Translations under genes and position numbers: made by a program
Assembly: GCA_018873225.1 (NCBI GenBank)
Contig: JAEILZ010000005.1
Coordinates: 3,782,001 to 3,846,000 of the forward strand
Source: [Phialemoniopsis] sp. UDSM-2020
Taxonomy: Eukaryota; Ascomycota; Sordariomycetes; Thyridiales; Thyridiaceae
Length of the DNA: 64,000 nucleotides
Direction: 5' to 3'
Shown: in pieces, positions 22,408-33,500 of the stretch
How the letters are laid out: each line of letters begins with the position of its first letter
Numbering within the stretch: the stretch's first letter is position 1
The notes under the pieces: model-generated
Told to the model about the DNA's origin: nothing
Database searches by the model: none
Seen by the model: only the letters and a program-made list of their open reading frames with translations

Positions 22408-24172
22408 GGTCGTCGGTTCTGTCGGCTTCCGTGAGAAGGACACGATGGGTCGCAAGAATATCGGTCTGACTTGGGTAGTGAGACTGACGACAGATAATAC
22501 CGGCTCCTCGCCGGAGGACCGTCAAGACTTATGTGTGCGCCGAGGGGATTGTGGGGTATCGGGGTATTTCTCCCTTCATGGCGCTAATGATTCATTCGCC
22601 CGATAATGATTCAGAATTGGGGTAGAGCGCCCCGCGGGGTGCTGGAATTGTCGCCTCCTCATGACCACCAAGAACTACGCCTAGACTCTGAAAGTGTTGC
22701 ACCGCGTGTCATTTTCCACGCCGTCAGAACAGTGCTAATTGGCGGGCCGCTGACAAACTCGGTAATGTCTGTCCACTGCCGCCACAGCTTTAATTTTCCG
22801 GATATGGACGTATTCAAAGATAGCGAATCACCTGTGTAGAAAAGCTGTTAGGTAATAACATGGCAGAACCCCACTACTAACCGTCCGGTGCCCTGACCTG
22901 TGAGAGCAAAGGAAGATCATACTCGGCGGAAAAAGTTATCAGGGGTAGCAACCTCGAAACCCTTCCTCCACCTGACAGTACCGCCTGATCTGCTGTAAGT
23001 CTCTTATAAATCGAGGTTGCCTTAACAAACAACTTTTCAAACTTAATAATAGACTTTCTGTTGGACCAAATTGAGATCCGTAAATGTATTGATTGACTTC
23101 TGTCCTCCTCTGTTTTTCTTCTTAGGAGGCTGGTTCTGTGGGATTTCTAAGGGGATTCTGATCTTGGCACGAAGGGTCCCAGTAAGGTAGGCTCAGGTGA
23201 GGCTCGGGTGCCGCCGAGGTGCGGCACAGCCGGGAAAGGAAGTCGCTCAGGTCTGAAGCCCAAAAGGGAATTTGGAAGAGCTCGTATCTGACGTTGACTC
23301 TAGTGGAAGCTTCAAGATTAATAAAGGTTGCATGAACCTGCCAGGAAACAAAATGCAGAGGTCAAAAATTGTGACAGGTTAGTGGTGCATCATGCGAACA
23401 CTGGCTAGTTTCCTTGGCCCATACTCTTCTCTTGATCCATGAAATTGACATTGTTCTACTATCGACTGGCTGCTATGTCTTCAATGCGCTTTGAAACCAA
23501 ATCAATGGCCAACTCCTCCTCCTTCAATCCAAGGCTTCGCAGCTTCTTGAAGAACGGATGATCGGGACGATTAGTCATGAGACCTTTGATCTTTCTCGAG
23601 CTCACATCCTGGGGCTCAAAGGTGGGTGTTTCCCCGGCTGCAATGAGCTTCTCATGCCGAGTACCATAGTTAATGAGACCATCAGAACACTGGAAATCAT
23701 TCACTCTGAACCTGGAGGTACTCAAGAGGGACAAAAGGGGACCAATGCCGAGAATGTCAAACTGGAGACAAAGTCTCTAGATTATGAGCCTGTATCGCTT
23801 GGAAGGTAGAGACAGGAGTGATCCACACTTCCCATTTCACTATCATGTTTATCCCTAGTGGCAATGGTAAAATGGAACGTGTTTCCGTACTATACCGAGA
23901 TTTGCTTGAGTTGTGTCAAAGATTCTATTGATTTATCATGCATGTGCTTCCCTTGACGGGAACAAACCCCGCTACACCGATCAAGCGGGCGTGTATTTCA
24001 GCTCACCGCCCGCCCTCCGTACCACCATCACAAATAGACGTGAGGTCATCTGCTGCTGCTAATTGACAGAGAACCCGCCTCAGCCTTTCGGAAGTGTAAT
24101 GGTTGTACGTCGGAACATCAAGAACAAAGTACCCTAACATTGCGAAACCCCGCCGCACATCCCAGTAACGCC
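22408..24172. other. Long intergenic stretch with one possible gene fragment
   Basis: About 1.77 kb. Besides the short minus-strand frame listed separately at 23459-23734, I find no credible gene. The stretch contains the promoter of the AtuA-like gene (left) and of the APH-like gene (right). Confidence 0.5.
23459..23734 (-). CDS. Possible 3' exon or remnant of an unrecognised gene
   Basis: An open minus-strand frame of about 90 codons ends at 23459. Its charged, regular composition (GTRHEKLIAAGETPTF, TNRPDHPFFKKLRSLGL, a C-terminal helix rich in Glu/Asp/Lys) looks protein-like rather than random. The frame stays open upstream to about 23779. Only TTG codons, not ATG, mark its start, and a CCAG acceptor-like site lies near 23765, so it may be the last exon of a gene. 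No upstream exon could be found before non-coding sequence begins. I do not recognise the family. It may be a remnant or a small gene with an unseen first exon. Confidence 0.3.
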   Translation of the reverse strand: MSLLSTSRFRVNDFQCSDGLINYGTRHEKLIAAGETPTFEPQDVSSRKIKGLMTNRPDHPFFKKLRSLGLKEEELAIDLVSKRIEDIAASR

Positions 24173-25126
24173 ATGGACGAGTTCATTCCTTCGCTTTCGC
24201 CCTCTCCCCCACCACCACCTCGCCCATTTACTGCACATACGGCCGCAACACATTCGACATCGTTAGAACACGACGTGCTCTTCATCGAACAGAGCCATGA
24301 CTCTGCGGCTTCGTTGCCATCGCCAGAAGAAATTGAGGCCTGTCAAAACATTCTCAAGGACTGGCCCGGTAGACGCACGGTTCGGATCAGCGAAGACATT
24401 ATCGCTAAGTACGGAATGGATGTTGACCCAATCGAAGGCGAAAACATGCGCTTTGTGCGCGAGCGAACGGATATCGAGACGCCTCGGCTTCTCGCAGTAT
24501 ATCAGCGCCGGCAAGAACCGAGCTCTGATGTATTAATCACCTACATCATCATGGAAGCAATTGCAGGCTCTACTCTGGAGAGCCTATGGACCAGTCTCAA
24601 TGCGTCCGAGAAATCGAACTTGTGCAGTCAGCTCCGCAACATGTTTGAATCTCTGCGCCAACTCAGCCCCCCGCAACATTTTGGAAGCCTTGGGGGCAAA
24701 GGTCTCCTCGACGGATTGTTCGTATCAGCAGAAACAGGCTCAGCATTACATGGACCCTTCAACACTGAATATGACATGCTAGGAGCCATAGTCGATAAAC
24801 TTGTCGCTGATTGCGGCGAAAGACTCGCGCACAAGGCAGTATACTATCGGCGCGTCTTTCCAAAGGTACTCAGGGGCAATGACAAGCCCGTCTTTACGCA
24901 CAACGATGTTCAGCCGAAGAACATCATTGTGAAGCCGGATGGATCCATCGTACTTATTGATTGGGCAACTAGTGGATGGTATCCTTCGTACTGGGAATAC
25001 GCTAGTGCAATGTTTGCTGGCGGAAGATGGGATGATGACTGGCACCTGTACATCCAAGACTTTCTTGAAGAGTTCCCGAACCATTTTATATGGCTAGATA
25101 GGGTACGCCTGGAGTTGTGGAGCTAG
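24173..25126 (+). CDS. APH/choline-kinase-like phosphotransferase, 317 aa, single exon
   Basis: Aminoglycoside-phosphotransferase-fold protein; fungi have many such genes of unknown substrate, and resistance to antibiotics should not be assumed. A proline-rich N terminus (SPSPPPPPRP) precedes the kinase-like part. IMEAIAGSTLESLW is the hinge. The catalytic loop HNDVQPKNIIV gives H243, D245 and N250, and the metal-binding LIDWATSG gives D263, followed by the WYPSYWEYA helix typical of the family. The protein is short after that point, ending near RLELWS, where many relatives continue with another helix. An unspliced 3' end cannot be excluded. The ATG at 24173 was preferred over an upstream TTG. 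It is convergent with the AA9 gene, only 119 nt away. Confidence 0.85.
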   Translation: MDEFIPSLSPSPPPPPRPFTAHTAATHSTSLEHDVLFIEQSHDSAASLPSPEEIEACQNILKDWPGRRTVRISEDIIAKYGMDVDPIEGENMRFVRERTDIETPRLLAVYQRRQEPSSDVLITYIIMEAIAGSTLESLWTSLNASEKSNLCSQLRNMFESLRQLSPPQHFGSLGGKGLLDGLFVSAETGSALHGPFNTEYDMLGAIVDKLVADCGERLAHKAVYYRRVFPKVLRGNDKPVFTHNDVQPKNIIVKPDGSIVLIDWATSGWYPSYWEYASAMFAGGRWDDDWHLYIQDFLEEFPNHFIWLDRVRLELWS

Positions 25127-25245
25127 GACTACTTCCAAATGACAGTAACGGGTCGGCCTATGGAACCCATCTCAGACTGATGCTACAAAGCCAGAGGATG
25201 CAAAACTTTCTTGGAGCGAATACGCAGACCAATACTACCCCCTTC

Positions 25246-26476
25246 TTAGCATTGGAACGGAGCTGGGCCTGAAGGAATCACTGTCAGCAGTTATCTTCCA
25301 GAGCGACTTTCTTCTGATATCCTTACCTGGAACAACGTAGGGTTTGGTGTTCAAGTTCGTGTTGTAGATATCAATCGTCACACCGGGATCCCCAGACTAA
25401 GCGAGGCGTCAGCATATTCCCCTGTTTCCGTATGATTGCTGACGTGTGGTACTCACTTTGTAGATGCCGGGAATGCTATAAGTCTGCGGCTTCTTCGATG
25501 CCTTGCCGCCGGTGATCTCGATCTGGGCACACTCCATCTGACACACACCTGAATATTAGTATAATGCATAGAGGGAAGGACACGGTGAAGCATTATGACA
25601 AGAAAGTGGATGCGTACATAGAACTGAGCACCTCCGGGACTACGGGCGCCGTGCAGGGCGAGCATCTCGGCGCGGAGGAGGTACTGCCCGTCCTCGATGC
25701 ACTCGGGGATGTGGATGACCTGCTTGCCCTGGTTCTTGATGACGACGTCGGTGCCCCATGTGCCGCCGTTGTAGCCCTGGTCTTGGATCTTGAACCTGGT
25801 TTTGATGTGAGTCTCATCGTCCCGAGACTTGGCCAAGGTGGAGACAAGGTCGATACATACCATCCGGCGCCGACGCCATTGTCGCTCTTGGCGTTGGTGA
25901 CCTTCTTCAGGTAGGCAAACGTCGGGCCCTGGTTGCAAAAGGGTTAACAGAGCTTTCAATCAACAGTAGAGAAGGGCTGTATCGAACCTTGTGGCCAGGG
26001 TCCATAACATCACTGGGTCCGGCTTTGTGTGAGTTGCAGTGTTAGCATGAGCAAAGTTCCCATCGACGACAGGCATCTAGACGCACATTCGAGAGTGTGC
26101 CTCCAGACCGCGCTGACATTGGAGCCTGCAGTGACCGAGACGATCTTGTCAGAGGGCTTTGTCGGGTTCGGTGGGCCGTTGCAGGCCATGTTTTGGGAGT
26201 TCACGTCGGTTTGGGGCTATGATAAGGTGTCAACTTTGGTGAGGCCGTGGAGTGTTACGGTTGTTGATGCAGTACATACACCATCGTAGGACGGAACTCT
26301 GATACCATATCCGACGGCTGCGCCATCAAGTCGATTAGAATCTATTTGAAGACTTGAATGGAGATGGAGAAAGGCTAACCGTTAGTCTTGCCCTCAGCCT
26401 CGAGCTGGCAGAATATAGTATGACCCGATGCCAAGTGGCTGATTCCACCGGCGAGGATCACGGACGAGATTCTCAT
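25246..26476 (-). CDS. AA9 lytic polysaccharide monooxygenase, 239 aa, nine exons
   Basis: Secreted copper enzyme that oxidatively breaks cellulose or related glucans. Exons (minus): 26476-26380, 26317-26280, 26216-26087, 26022-25988, 25928-25861, 25795-25618, 25537-25457, 25396-25327 and 25268-25246; all phases agree. Signal peptide 1-18 ends just before H19 (HTIF), which becomes the N-terminal histidine of the copper brace; the second histidine is H171 (LALHGA), and Y182 (GAQFY) is the axial tyrosine with Q180 nearby. Family landmarks [57 protein letters not shown] and the terminal YVVPGPAPFQC are all present. No cellulose-binding module is attached. The acceptors at 26318 and 25269 were preferred because they restore the family sequence. 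It is divergent from the AA8 cytochrome gene. Confidence 0.94.
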
Positions 26477-27533
26477 GGCTTCGATTGTTCTGTTTTGGTA
26501 TATTGATCAAAGAATAGAGTATTGTTATTCGTTGCACATAAGTTCAAAGCTTATGAAGACTCGACTAGCTACCCGAATAGAAGAGCAGACAACGTCCGTA
26601 ACACCCAAGGTCTCCCTTTCCAAGGCCCCATCTGATCTTTATTGTAAGCACTTGACTGCTCCGAACAGCAGTGTTATGCTGTTTTCTTAGGCTTTGCCAT
26701 GAGGATATTGAGGTGAGATCAGAAAAGACATCGAGAGGGCGGAGGGGGGCCGTCCGGTTACCTATTCCGGCAAAACATGGGGTGCTGTCGAAATGGAGCA
26801 CGTAGGTTTTTGTGCCGTATAAAAGGAAATCTGGGGAAAGGAGGCCGGCAGTGGAGATGGTAATGTTTGAGTGGATGTTGTGTAGATCATTCACTGGACT
26901 GAGAATTGATACGGCACCTTCTCGGAAAGCATGCGTGGCCTCGCTGATAAGACTGTCTTCCTTCATTATACTGTTATCTAGAGTCTTGTAGCCCCCTTGG
27001 CCTCAAGATGTCTTTCATCAAATCATTTTCTACGTAGAGCTAATAGATCTGAACAGCTTTGTTAGGGTAATGAAGGCCAAACTTGCCGTTTCAAAAGCGT
27101 AGCAAGCAAAGACAGCTTCGGTGCTGCGCTCATTTATCCAAAGTAGGTTTAATATACCTGTCCCGCAAAGACCCATGTTCTGCTGTTGCTGCCAAGCACA
27201 TGTTCCCCAGAAAAATGTTCATGAGCCGGCATTCAATGCCAAAAGATCTGGTTCATGGTTCGCTCCCGTGATGCTCTTCATGCCCCCAGAGGCCGATCCC
27301 GTTGCCTATTCTGGATGCTTCTGAGTGGAACCCCTGGCGAGACTGCAAATGCTCGGACTGCGTAGTATCCTTTGACACATGTGAACATGTATGTAAGGTT
27401 ACCGGGCATGCCGCCCACGGGATACAAGAGATGTCAAATTGGCCTTTTATGAGTGGTCCGTTCTTGCACACTGCTCCTGAAGCTGTCAATATTTTCTATT
27501 ACCTGTCGTCACTGCGTTCAACTCTGTCTAACG
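26477..27533. promoter_or_regulatory. Divergent upstream region of AA9 and AA8 genes
   Basis: A 1057-nt region lies between the start codons of the LPMO (minus) and the cytochrome (plus). The open frame at 26565-26966 (minus) lacks any domain and is not supported. The arrangement allows shared control of the two enzymes. No regulator site stands above chance expectation by eye. Confidence 0.5.
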
Positions 27534-28376
27534 ATGCTCGCGTTTTATCGACCCAAACACCTCGTTGCCGTGATAGCTACCTTGTGTAAGTTTCAATTGC
27601 CATCCATGTGCGCTGCTGCCTCTACTGATGAACCTCAGGCAGCGCACTGTGTCTCGCACAAGATGGGACGATGACGCAGGGCACGTATACCGACTCAGAA
27701 TCAGGAATCAAGTTCACCACCTGGACCTCGACTCCAGAAGCTGATGGAGGCGCCGCTTTCACTTTCGGCATGGCGCTCCCGGAGGACGCGGCGACCAAGG
27801 ACGCGATCGACTACATCGGCCTGCTGGTAAGCCACTCCCAGCACAAGAATTGAATTCCTTGACCAATTGCTCACCAACTATATCACAAAGAGATGCCAGA
27901 GCCTCAGCGCGAACCAGACGGGCTGGTGCGGGCTCGCCCACGGCGGAGGCATGGTACAGGACCTGCTGCTCATGGCCTGGCCGCACGAGGACACGGTGCT
28001 CACGTCGTTCCGCTGGGCGACCGACTACTTCCAGCCGGGCGTGTACAGCGGCAACGCGACGCTCACGCAGATCGGATCGCGCGTCAACGCCACGGGCTAC
28101 GAGGTGCTGTTCCGGTGCGGCGACTGCCTGCGGTGGAACGAAGGAGACGACGCCGGGAGCGCGAGTACGATTGCTGGCGGCCTCGTGCTGGGCTGGGCGC
28201 AGGGCGCTGATGGGCCGGCGAATGCGGCCTGTCCGGAGGGGATCGACTTCATTTTCCACAATAACGGGTACGGCATGTGGCGGGCGGACCTGGAGGGCGT
28301 GGCCAGCCCGTCGTACACGGAGTGGGCGGCGCTGGCGACCAAGACTGTGACGGGTTCCTGTCCCACGGCGAGCTAA
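27534..28376 (+). CDS. Secreted AA8 cytochrome (cellobiose-dehydrogenase heme domain alone), about 238 aa, three exons
   Basis: Extracellular b-type cytochrome of the kind joined to the flavin domain in cellobiose dehydrogenase; it shuttles single electrons, classically to LPMOs. Exons: 27534-27585, 27639-27826 and 27900-28376. The third exon may instead start at 27891, adding RCQ. Removal of intron 1 gives a clean signal peptide (residues 1-24, ...LCLA/QDG). Heme ligands by family comparison are M98 in HGGGMVQD and H200 in FIFHNNGYG. Other landmarks are LLMAWPHED, the RCGDC cysteine pair (153/156) and WALATK near the end. No flavin dehydrogenase domain, binding module or membrane anchor follows, so its electrons must come from a separate partner. 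The divergent AA9 gene suggests the acceptor. Confidence 0.9.
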
Positions 28377-29246
28377 AGCCCGGGAGTTGCACTCGGGTAC
28401 TTTATCAGAGAGAGAATGATTCAAAACCACGCTTTCTCTCTAGCGTCGGTGGTCTACATCTCGCGTGCTGGCATGCAGCTTACTCATGACAAGCAGGATG
28501 GTGGAGACGAGGCCAATGACCTGGCCAAAACCCGGCGCCCGAAGACACATGGTTGATAGAGAAAAGACATGCTTGAAAAGAATCCTTCCATCAGATCTAT
28601 CGCAAGATAACTCATGGCTATACGGCTGACAGAAAGGATGAAGACATCAACAGCATCTATGAATTAAATGGGAAACTCGCCCACCTCGGCACGACAGCAT
28701 CGCTCCACTAAATCAACAGCTTGAGCTCCATTTTACAGCGGGTCTGCCGCTGAAGCGAAAGCTTGTTGCGCCCAGCTCCCCTGTCCTGCCCCCCATTTTT
28801 TTGTTGCGACGGCGCACCCGGTGCTGCCGAATCCCAGCATCGACAATTGAATGACGTCGTGTTCGCCCAAGCTTGTTATCAGCGACTACTTTTCTTTCTC
28901 TTCCTGACCCTCAACACCAACAATCGTTATTTGGTGATCTCTTCTTCCTCTTGTAACTAGACAGAAGCTTCTTGGCAGTGCTCAATTAACAGTACTTTGT
29001 TTAGAACAGCTTGTCGCCTCGGTTCGATCGCCTTTCCCGTTTCTTGTTATCAACAGAGCTCCAGATTCCCTGCCGACCTCCTCACTTCCTCGATCCCGAC
29101 CATTCCGACGTCGACGATAGATTCCCGAGAGCGATTGACCATTTTAGAGCTTGAATACAGCTTCTAGAGACTTCAACATACTTCGCTGCATCTTTTAAAA
29201 ACGTTACAATCTAGACCCGCTACCGGCACACGCCGTATCACACAAC
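28377..29246. other. Intergenic region with probable 5' leader of the phosphate carrier
   Basis: About 870 nt. The part from about 28750 to 29246 is rich in CT tracts (TTTCTTTCTCTTCCT and similar), as is usual for promoters and 5' untranslated leaders of highly expressed fungal genes. No coding frame is credible. Confidence 0.5.
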
Positions 29247-30285
29247 ATGGCAGCAGCCGCCGCATCAAAACAAGACGACCTTCCGACCTTTAGTCTCCCT
29301 GACTATGTCAAGTTCTTCGGCGCGGGCGCTCTCGCCGCCACCCTCACACATGGAGTAAGCTATCTCCTGGGCCTCAATTCTTTCCAATATGGCATACAGC
29401 CTTGCTAACAAACGGCTCTCTACCTCCACGCAGGCCGCCACGCCCATCGACGTCGTCAAGACGCGCATCCAGGTAGACGACGCCCTCAAGGGCTTCAACA
29501 TGGTCCGCGCCGCGCGCCACATCGTCGCCAACGAGGGCGCGTCGGCCCTGCTCACCGGCTTCGGCCCCACGGCGGTCGGATACCTCGTCCAGGGCGGCGG
29601 CAAGTTTGCAGGGTACGAGTTCTTCAAGCGCGCCTACATCTCCGCCGTCGGCGGCCCGGAAAAGGCCGTTGACCACCGCACCGCCATCTACCTCTCCGCC
29701 TCCGCGTCCGCCGAGTTCTTCGCCGACATCGCCCTCTGCCCCCTCGAGGCCACGCGCATCCGCCTCGTCTCCCAGCGCGGCTTCGCCACGGGCCTGACGT
29801 CGGGCTTCGCCCGCCTCGCGCGCGAGGAGGGTTTCCGCGGGTTCTACTCGGGCTTCGTTCCCCTCTTGTTCAAGCAAGTCCCCTACGCCGTGGGCCAGTT
29901 CTCGGTCCACGAGGCCGCCGTCGAGATGATCTACCGCGCCATGGGCCCGGAGAAGAAGGCGCGCCTGACGCACCTCGAGTCTACCGGCGTCGAGCTGTCG
30001 TCGGGCATCGTGGCGGGCGTCGCGGCCGCCGTCCTGTCGCACCCGGCCGACACGCTGCTGTCGGCCATCAACAAGGGCGCCGGCGACCCCAAGCAGAGCG
30101 CCACGAGCCGCATGTTCTCGCTGGCGCGCGAGTTTGGGCCCAAGCGCCTGCTGCTGTCGGGCCTGGGCCCGCGTGTCCTCATGACCTGCGGTTTGGTGTC
30201 GGGACAGTTTGTCATTTACGCCCAGTGCAAGGCCCTTGTGGGCGCGCCGCCGAGCATCGAGATACACAAGGAGCAGCCGATATAG
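29247..30285 (+). CDS. MIR1: Mitochondrial phosphate carrier, 319 aa, two exons
   Basis: Inner-membrane carrier bringing inorganic phosphate into the matrix for ATP synthesis. Exons 29247-29354 and 29434-30285, joined in phase after THG. The three mitochondrial-carrier repeats show PIDVVKTRIQ, PLEATRIRLVS and HPADTLLSAINK. The stretches TGFGPTAVGYLVQGGGKFAGYE and ADIALCPLEATRIRLVSQ, with an ending like PPSIEI, match yeast Mir1 rather than the copper/phosphate carrier Pic2. Length is normal and all repeats are complete. It is a housekeeping gene unrelated to the neighbouring wood-decay genes. The opposite strand carries a 339-codon shadow frame caused by high GC at third positions, which is not a gene. 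Confidence 0.96.
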
Positions 30286-30576
30286 AAGAGGGATGATACA
30301 TAAGAAGGGCAAGGACTGTTTGTTTTGGGTAGAGCATGCATGTTTTGGGAGATATTTTAGACATTCGGCGTTCGTAGAGCATAACATTTTCATTGAAATT
30401 ATTCACTATTTCTCGAGCACCATCAAGTAAGTAGTGCACGATTGATTCATCTATATTTTACAGTCCCCTTCATAATCAGTAATCATGATCCATAAGGGCC
30501 TTTACATCTACTTGTCAGACACGTCCTCAACACAACGCCCTTTAAGCGTCGCAAGGAGACCAAAATTTAGGTCGCA

Positions 30577-33500
30577 TCAGTCCTCCTGCCCAGCAAGCCA
30601 AACCTTGCCTTTGAGCATATCAACAACACTGTCCCGCATCCACCACGCCCCCTCGCCGCCACCGCCACCAGCAGCCTGCTTCTTCTTGCCATCCTTGCCC
30701 TCCCCAGCCCTCCCGCCCCGCCGGTCCGCCCACTCAAAGAGCAGCCGCAAGCCAAGCAAATCGTCCCGGCTCCAGCCCTCCACACTACTCTCGAGCACGA
30801 GCCTCGCGTCGACAGCGCTGCTAGACCCGTCACCCGCGCCCCCGCCGCGACCCGCCGCCGGGTCCAGCACGACGGCGCGCTCCGTGTGCGTGAGCCCGCC
30901 GAGCGCGCCGCCCAGCCCGAAAACCCAGTCCAGCGGCTCCTCGTCCTCTCGCACCTGCTGGTCCGAGGACGAGCCCTCTTGACCGCCACCGCCCAGCGCC
31001 TGCAGCGTCGACGCGAGCACGCCCTCGTGCGCAGGCCGGCGGCGAAGCGACAGCGACTGATTCTCGCGGAAGGCGGCCGCCATGCTCAGGTCGCGCGCAA
31101 AATCGATCTCCAGATCCCAGTAGCCCTGGTTGCCGGCGTCGGTGCGCACGCTTGCGATGTCCTCGAGCGGCGGGAGGAGGCAAGGGGTTTGCCGCCTGAT
31201 GACGAGTGCCTCTGACGGGCCGTCGGGAGCAGTCTTTGTGCGTGTCCGACGGGTCGACTTGGAGGACGTCTTGGACCGCGTGCGGTTTGACGGTGTGGAT
31301 GGGACCTCTGCTGCCGAGGGGTGTGACTTTAATGTGATCATGATGGGCACCGAGATGGGCTGTCCAGTGGTCATGTCCTTGGTTACGAGGCAGCGAGGGT
31401 CAGTGGCCAGGACCCAGAAGTGTCGGAACGCCTGTAAGTGTGATCGGTTGTCCTGGACGTCGGCAGGGAAGAGCGGGTAGAACGAGATCAGCAGCGCAGC
31501 GATGGCAAGGTTGCTGGTGCCGAAGGTCGCGGTGCCGCAGCCGAGGAAGAGCGATCCGATGGCAAGATGTGCAGCTAGATGGCTGCCATAGGTAGTGTGC
31601 GCGTCGTCCCGGCCGTGGAGCGCCCGCAGTCTCCTTAGCACAACCAGGTCTCCCGTGCCAGCCATGACGGTCGCACAGGACAGCGCAAGGATGTCCATGC
31701 ACATGCGGGCGTTGGCTCTCGTCATCTGCGCATCGAACTTGTCGGCAGGGATGTGTACTATGCGCATGAACTGGTCGAGGAAGTATACCAAAAGGTCTCG
31801 GACATTGGTGTTGGCCGACCCGGCGAAGCGCATACCGATCGAGAAGCATATTCCTGCAAGGATGGAGAAGAATGGCAGGTCACGGCTCTGCAGTCTCTTA
31901 ATGCCCGTGAGCCGATAGCGCGCTCGGAACTCTGCCGGTAGGCTGGCCTTGATCCAGTCGAAGGATGGTTCGATCTCACTCCAGAGAATCAGATTCTTGG
32001 CTAAGGTGCGCAGCAGCAGGATATCTGGTCGGACATAGTCAAACTGCAGAATGGAGTCCGGTACATCAATCTTTCGGGCGACGATATGGTCCTCACACTT
32101 CATAAAGATGAGGGCAATGGCAACAGTTGCTCCTGCAACCGATCGGTCGAGCACATTAACCGCCTCAACCTTCTTTGTAGACGACGCAATCGTCAGGAGC
32201 TTCTCGGTGATACGCATGTCGTGAAGTGCCTTATGATCCCTGCCTTTGCCCAAGTTGATGAGGCCAAGGGAGAAGCCGGCTGCAAGACGATATCCCTCAT
32301 TGCGCAGCGGGTCTTCCTCGTCCTCGTCCTCAAGGAACTCGATTTCAGACATCATAATCTCGCTCATCCGGCGATGCTGGCTGTTGCAGTACAAGAGACC
32401 AATGCCCATGATACCAGTAGTCTGGGTGAGATGAGAGAGGTTGAGTTCGGCGGCGCCACGGGGCAACATCCTCGTAACGTGAACGGACAATAGTCTAGTA
32501 ATCAACGAGTCCATGGTACCGATATGAGATGCCGCCAGCCCAAGCAGCAAGCCGATCGAGGTCATAGTATGTTTCGGAGTGAGGTACTTGAACGCCACCC
32601 ACTTGGCAACTGACTTGAGATGCCCATTCAAGCCCAGAGCCAGTAGGAACCCAGCATGCCTATTGTTGAGGTCGTGGCCTGGCTTATTGTACAAGATCCA
32701 GGAGGTGTCAATACCTCGGGCTTGAGGCGATATGGCAAGCCCGTTCGAGACTCCCTGATGGAAGAACGCCCAGTTCACCTTCTCCTCTGAAAAGAGCGAC
32801 TTGTCAACGCCCACTGAGACGTTGGTCGGCCTCACCACACAAGTCAAGTTGAAGCCGCCAATGTGGAACTTCTGTGTCAGAAGCGGATATCGTAAGCTGT
32901 AGTACAGCATACCACGGCCTACAGGGATGGCAAGCGTGCTCGTGGCGAGCGTAGTGACGAGCTCTTTCTGGCGCTCGAGGTATTCGGACTCTGTCCATTT
33001 GGGATTCGGGTCGAGCCGAACAATTCTCGGCTTCTGCGAAGATAACAAGGCCTGTGCCTCGTTGAGGCGTCGATCCTCCTTAAACAAGGCGCGGACGACT
33101 GCTTGTCGCTCAGTGCCTTCGCCCTCTTCATAGCCGAGATTATTGAAATCATCTACTGTCTCGCAAATCATGCGGAAGTCCCAGTTCGCAGTGTGGGACG
33201 GGTTCTGGGCTGGCTGTTAGTGTCTGGTATCGTAATGGGGAGGGGAAGAATGCACTCACAGGGCTACCCAGAGAAGCAGCTCCAGACGGCTTGTTGGATT
33301 TTAATAACATGTTGATATCGCTCCGATTTACCAAGCCCAAAAGCCTACTGGGCCATGAGGACGGAGGGCTTGTTTGGCTCATCGCAATCGCGTCCTGTAG
33401 AGGGACGAGGATGGCCTCGGGCAGCGTCTCGAGCACGGGCAGAGCCAAGCCACACTTGTACATGGTCTCGACCATTTCATGATAACGATGTGTGGGCTCG

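Noticed and set aside
26280..26341. A longer second exon of the AA9 gene using an acceptor at 26342
   Set aside because: It would make a 38-nt intron and insert eight residues absent from the family pattern; the CAG acceptor at 26318 gives a 62-nt intron and the expected sequence.
26565..26966. A 133-codon minus-strand open frame upstream of the AA9 gene
   Set aside because: No domain or codon pattern, and it sits in the divergent promoter region.
26739..27289. Several SYGGRG sites like those bound by the carbon repressor CreA between AA9 and AA8
   Set aside because: Three were seen (26739-26744, 27205-27210, 27284-27289), but about four are expected by chance in 1 kb on both strands, so they carry no weight.
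29374..30393. A 339-codon minus-strand open frame
   Set aside because: It lies opposite the phosphate carrier and arises from the GC-rich third codon positions of that gene; it shows no domain, and its composition is arginine/glycine/alanine noise.
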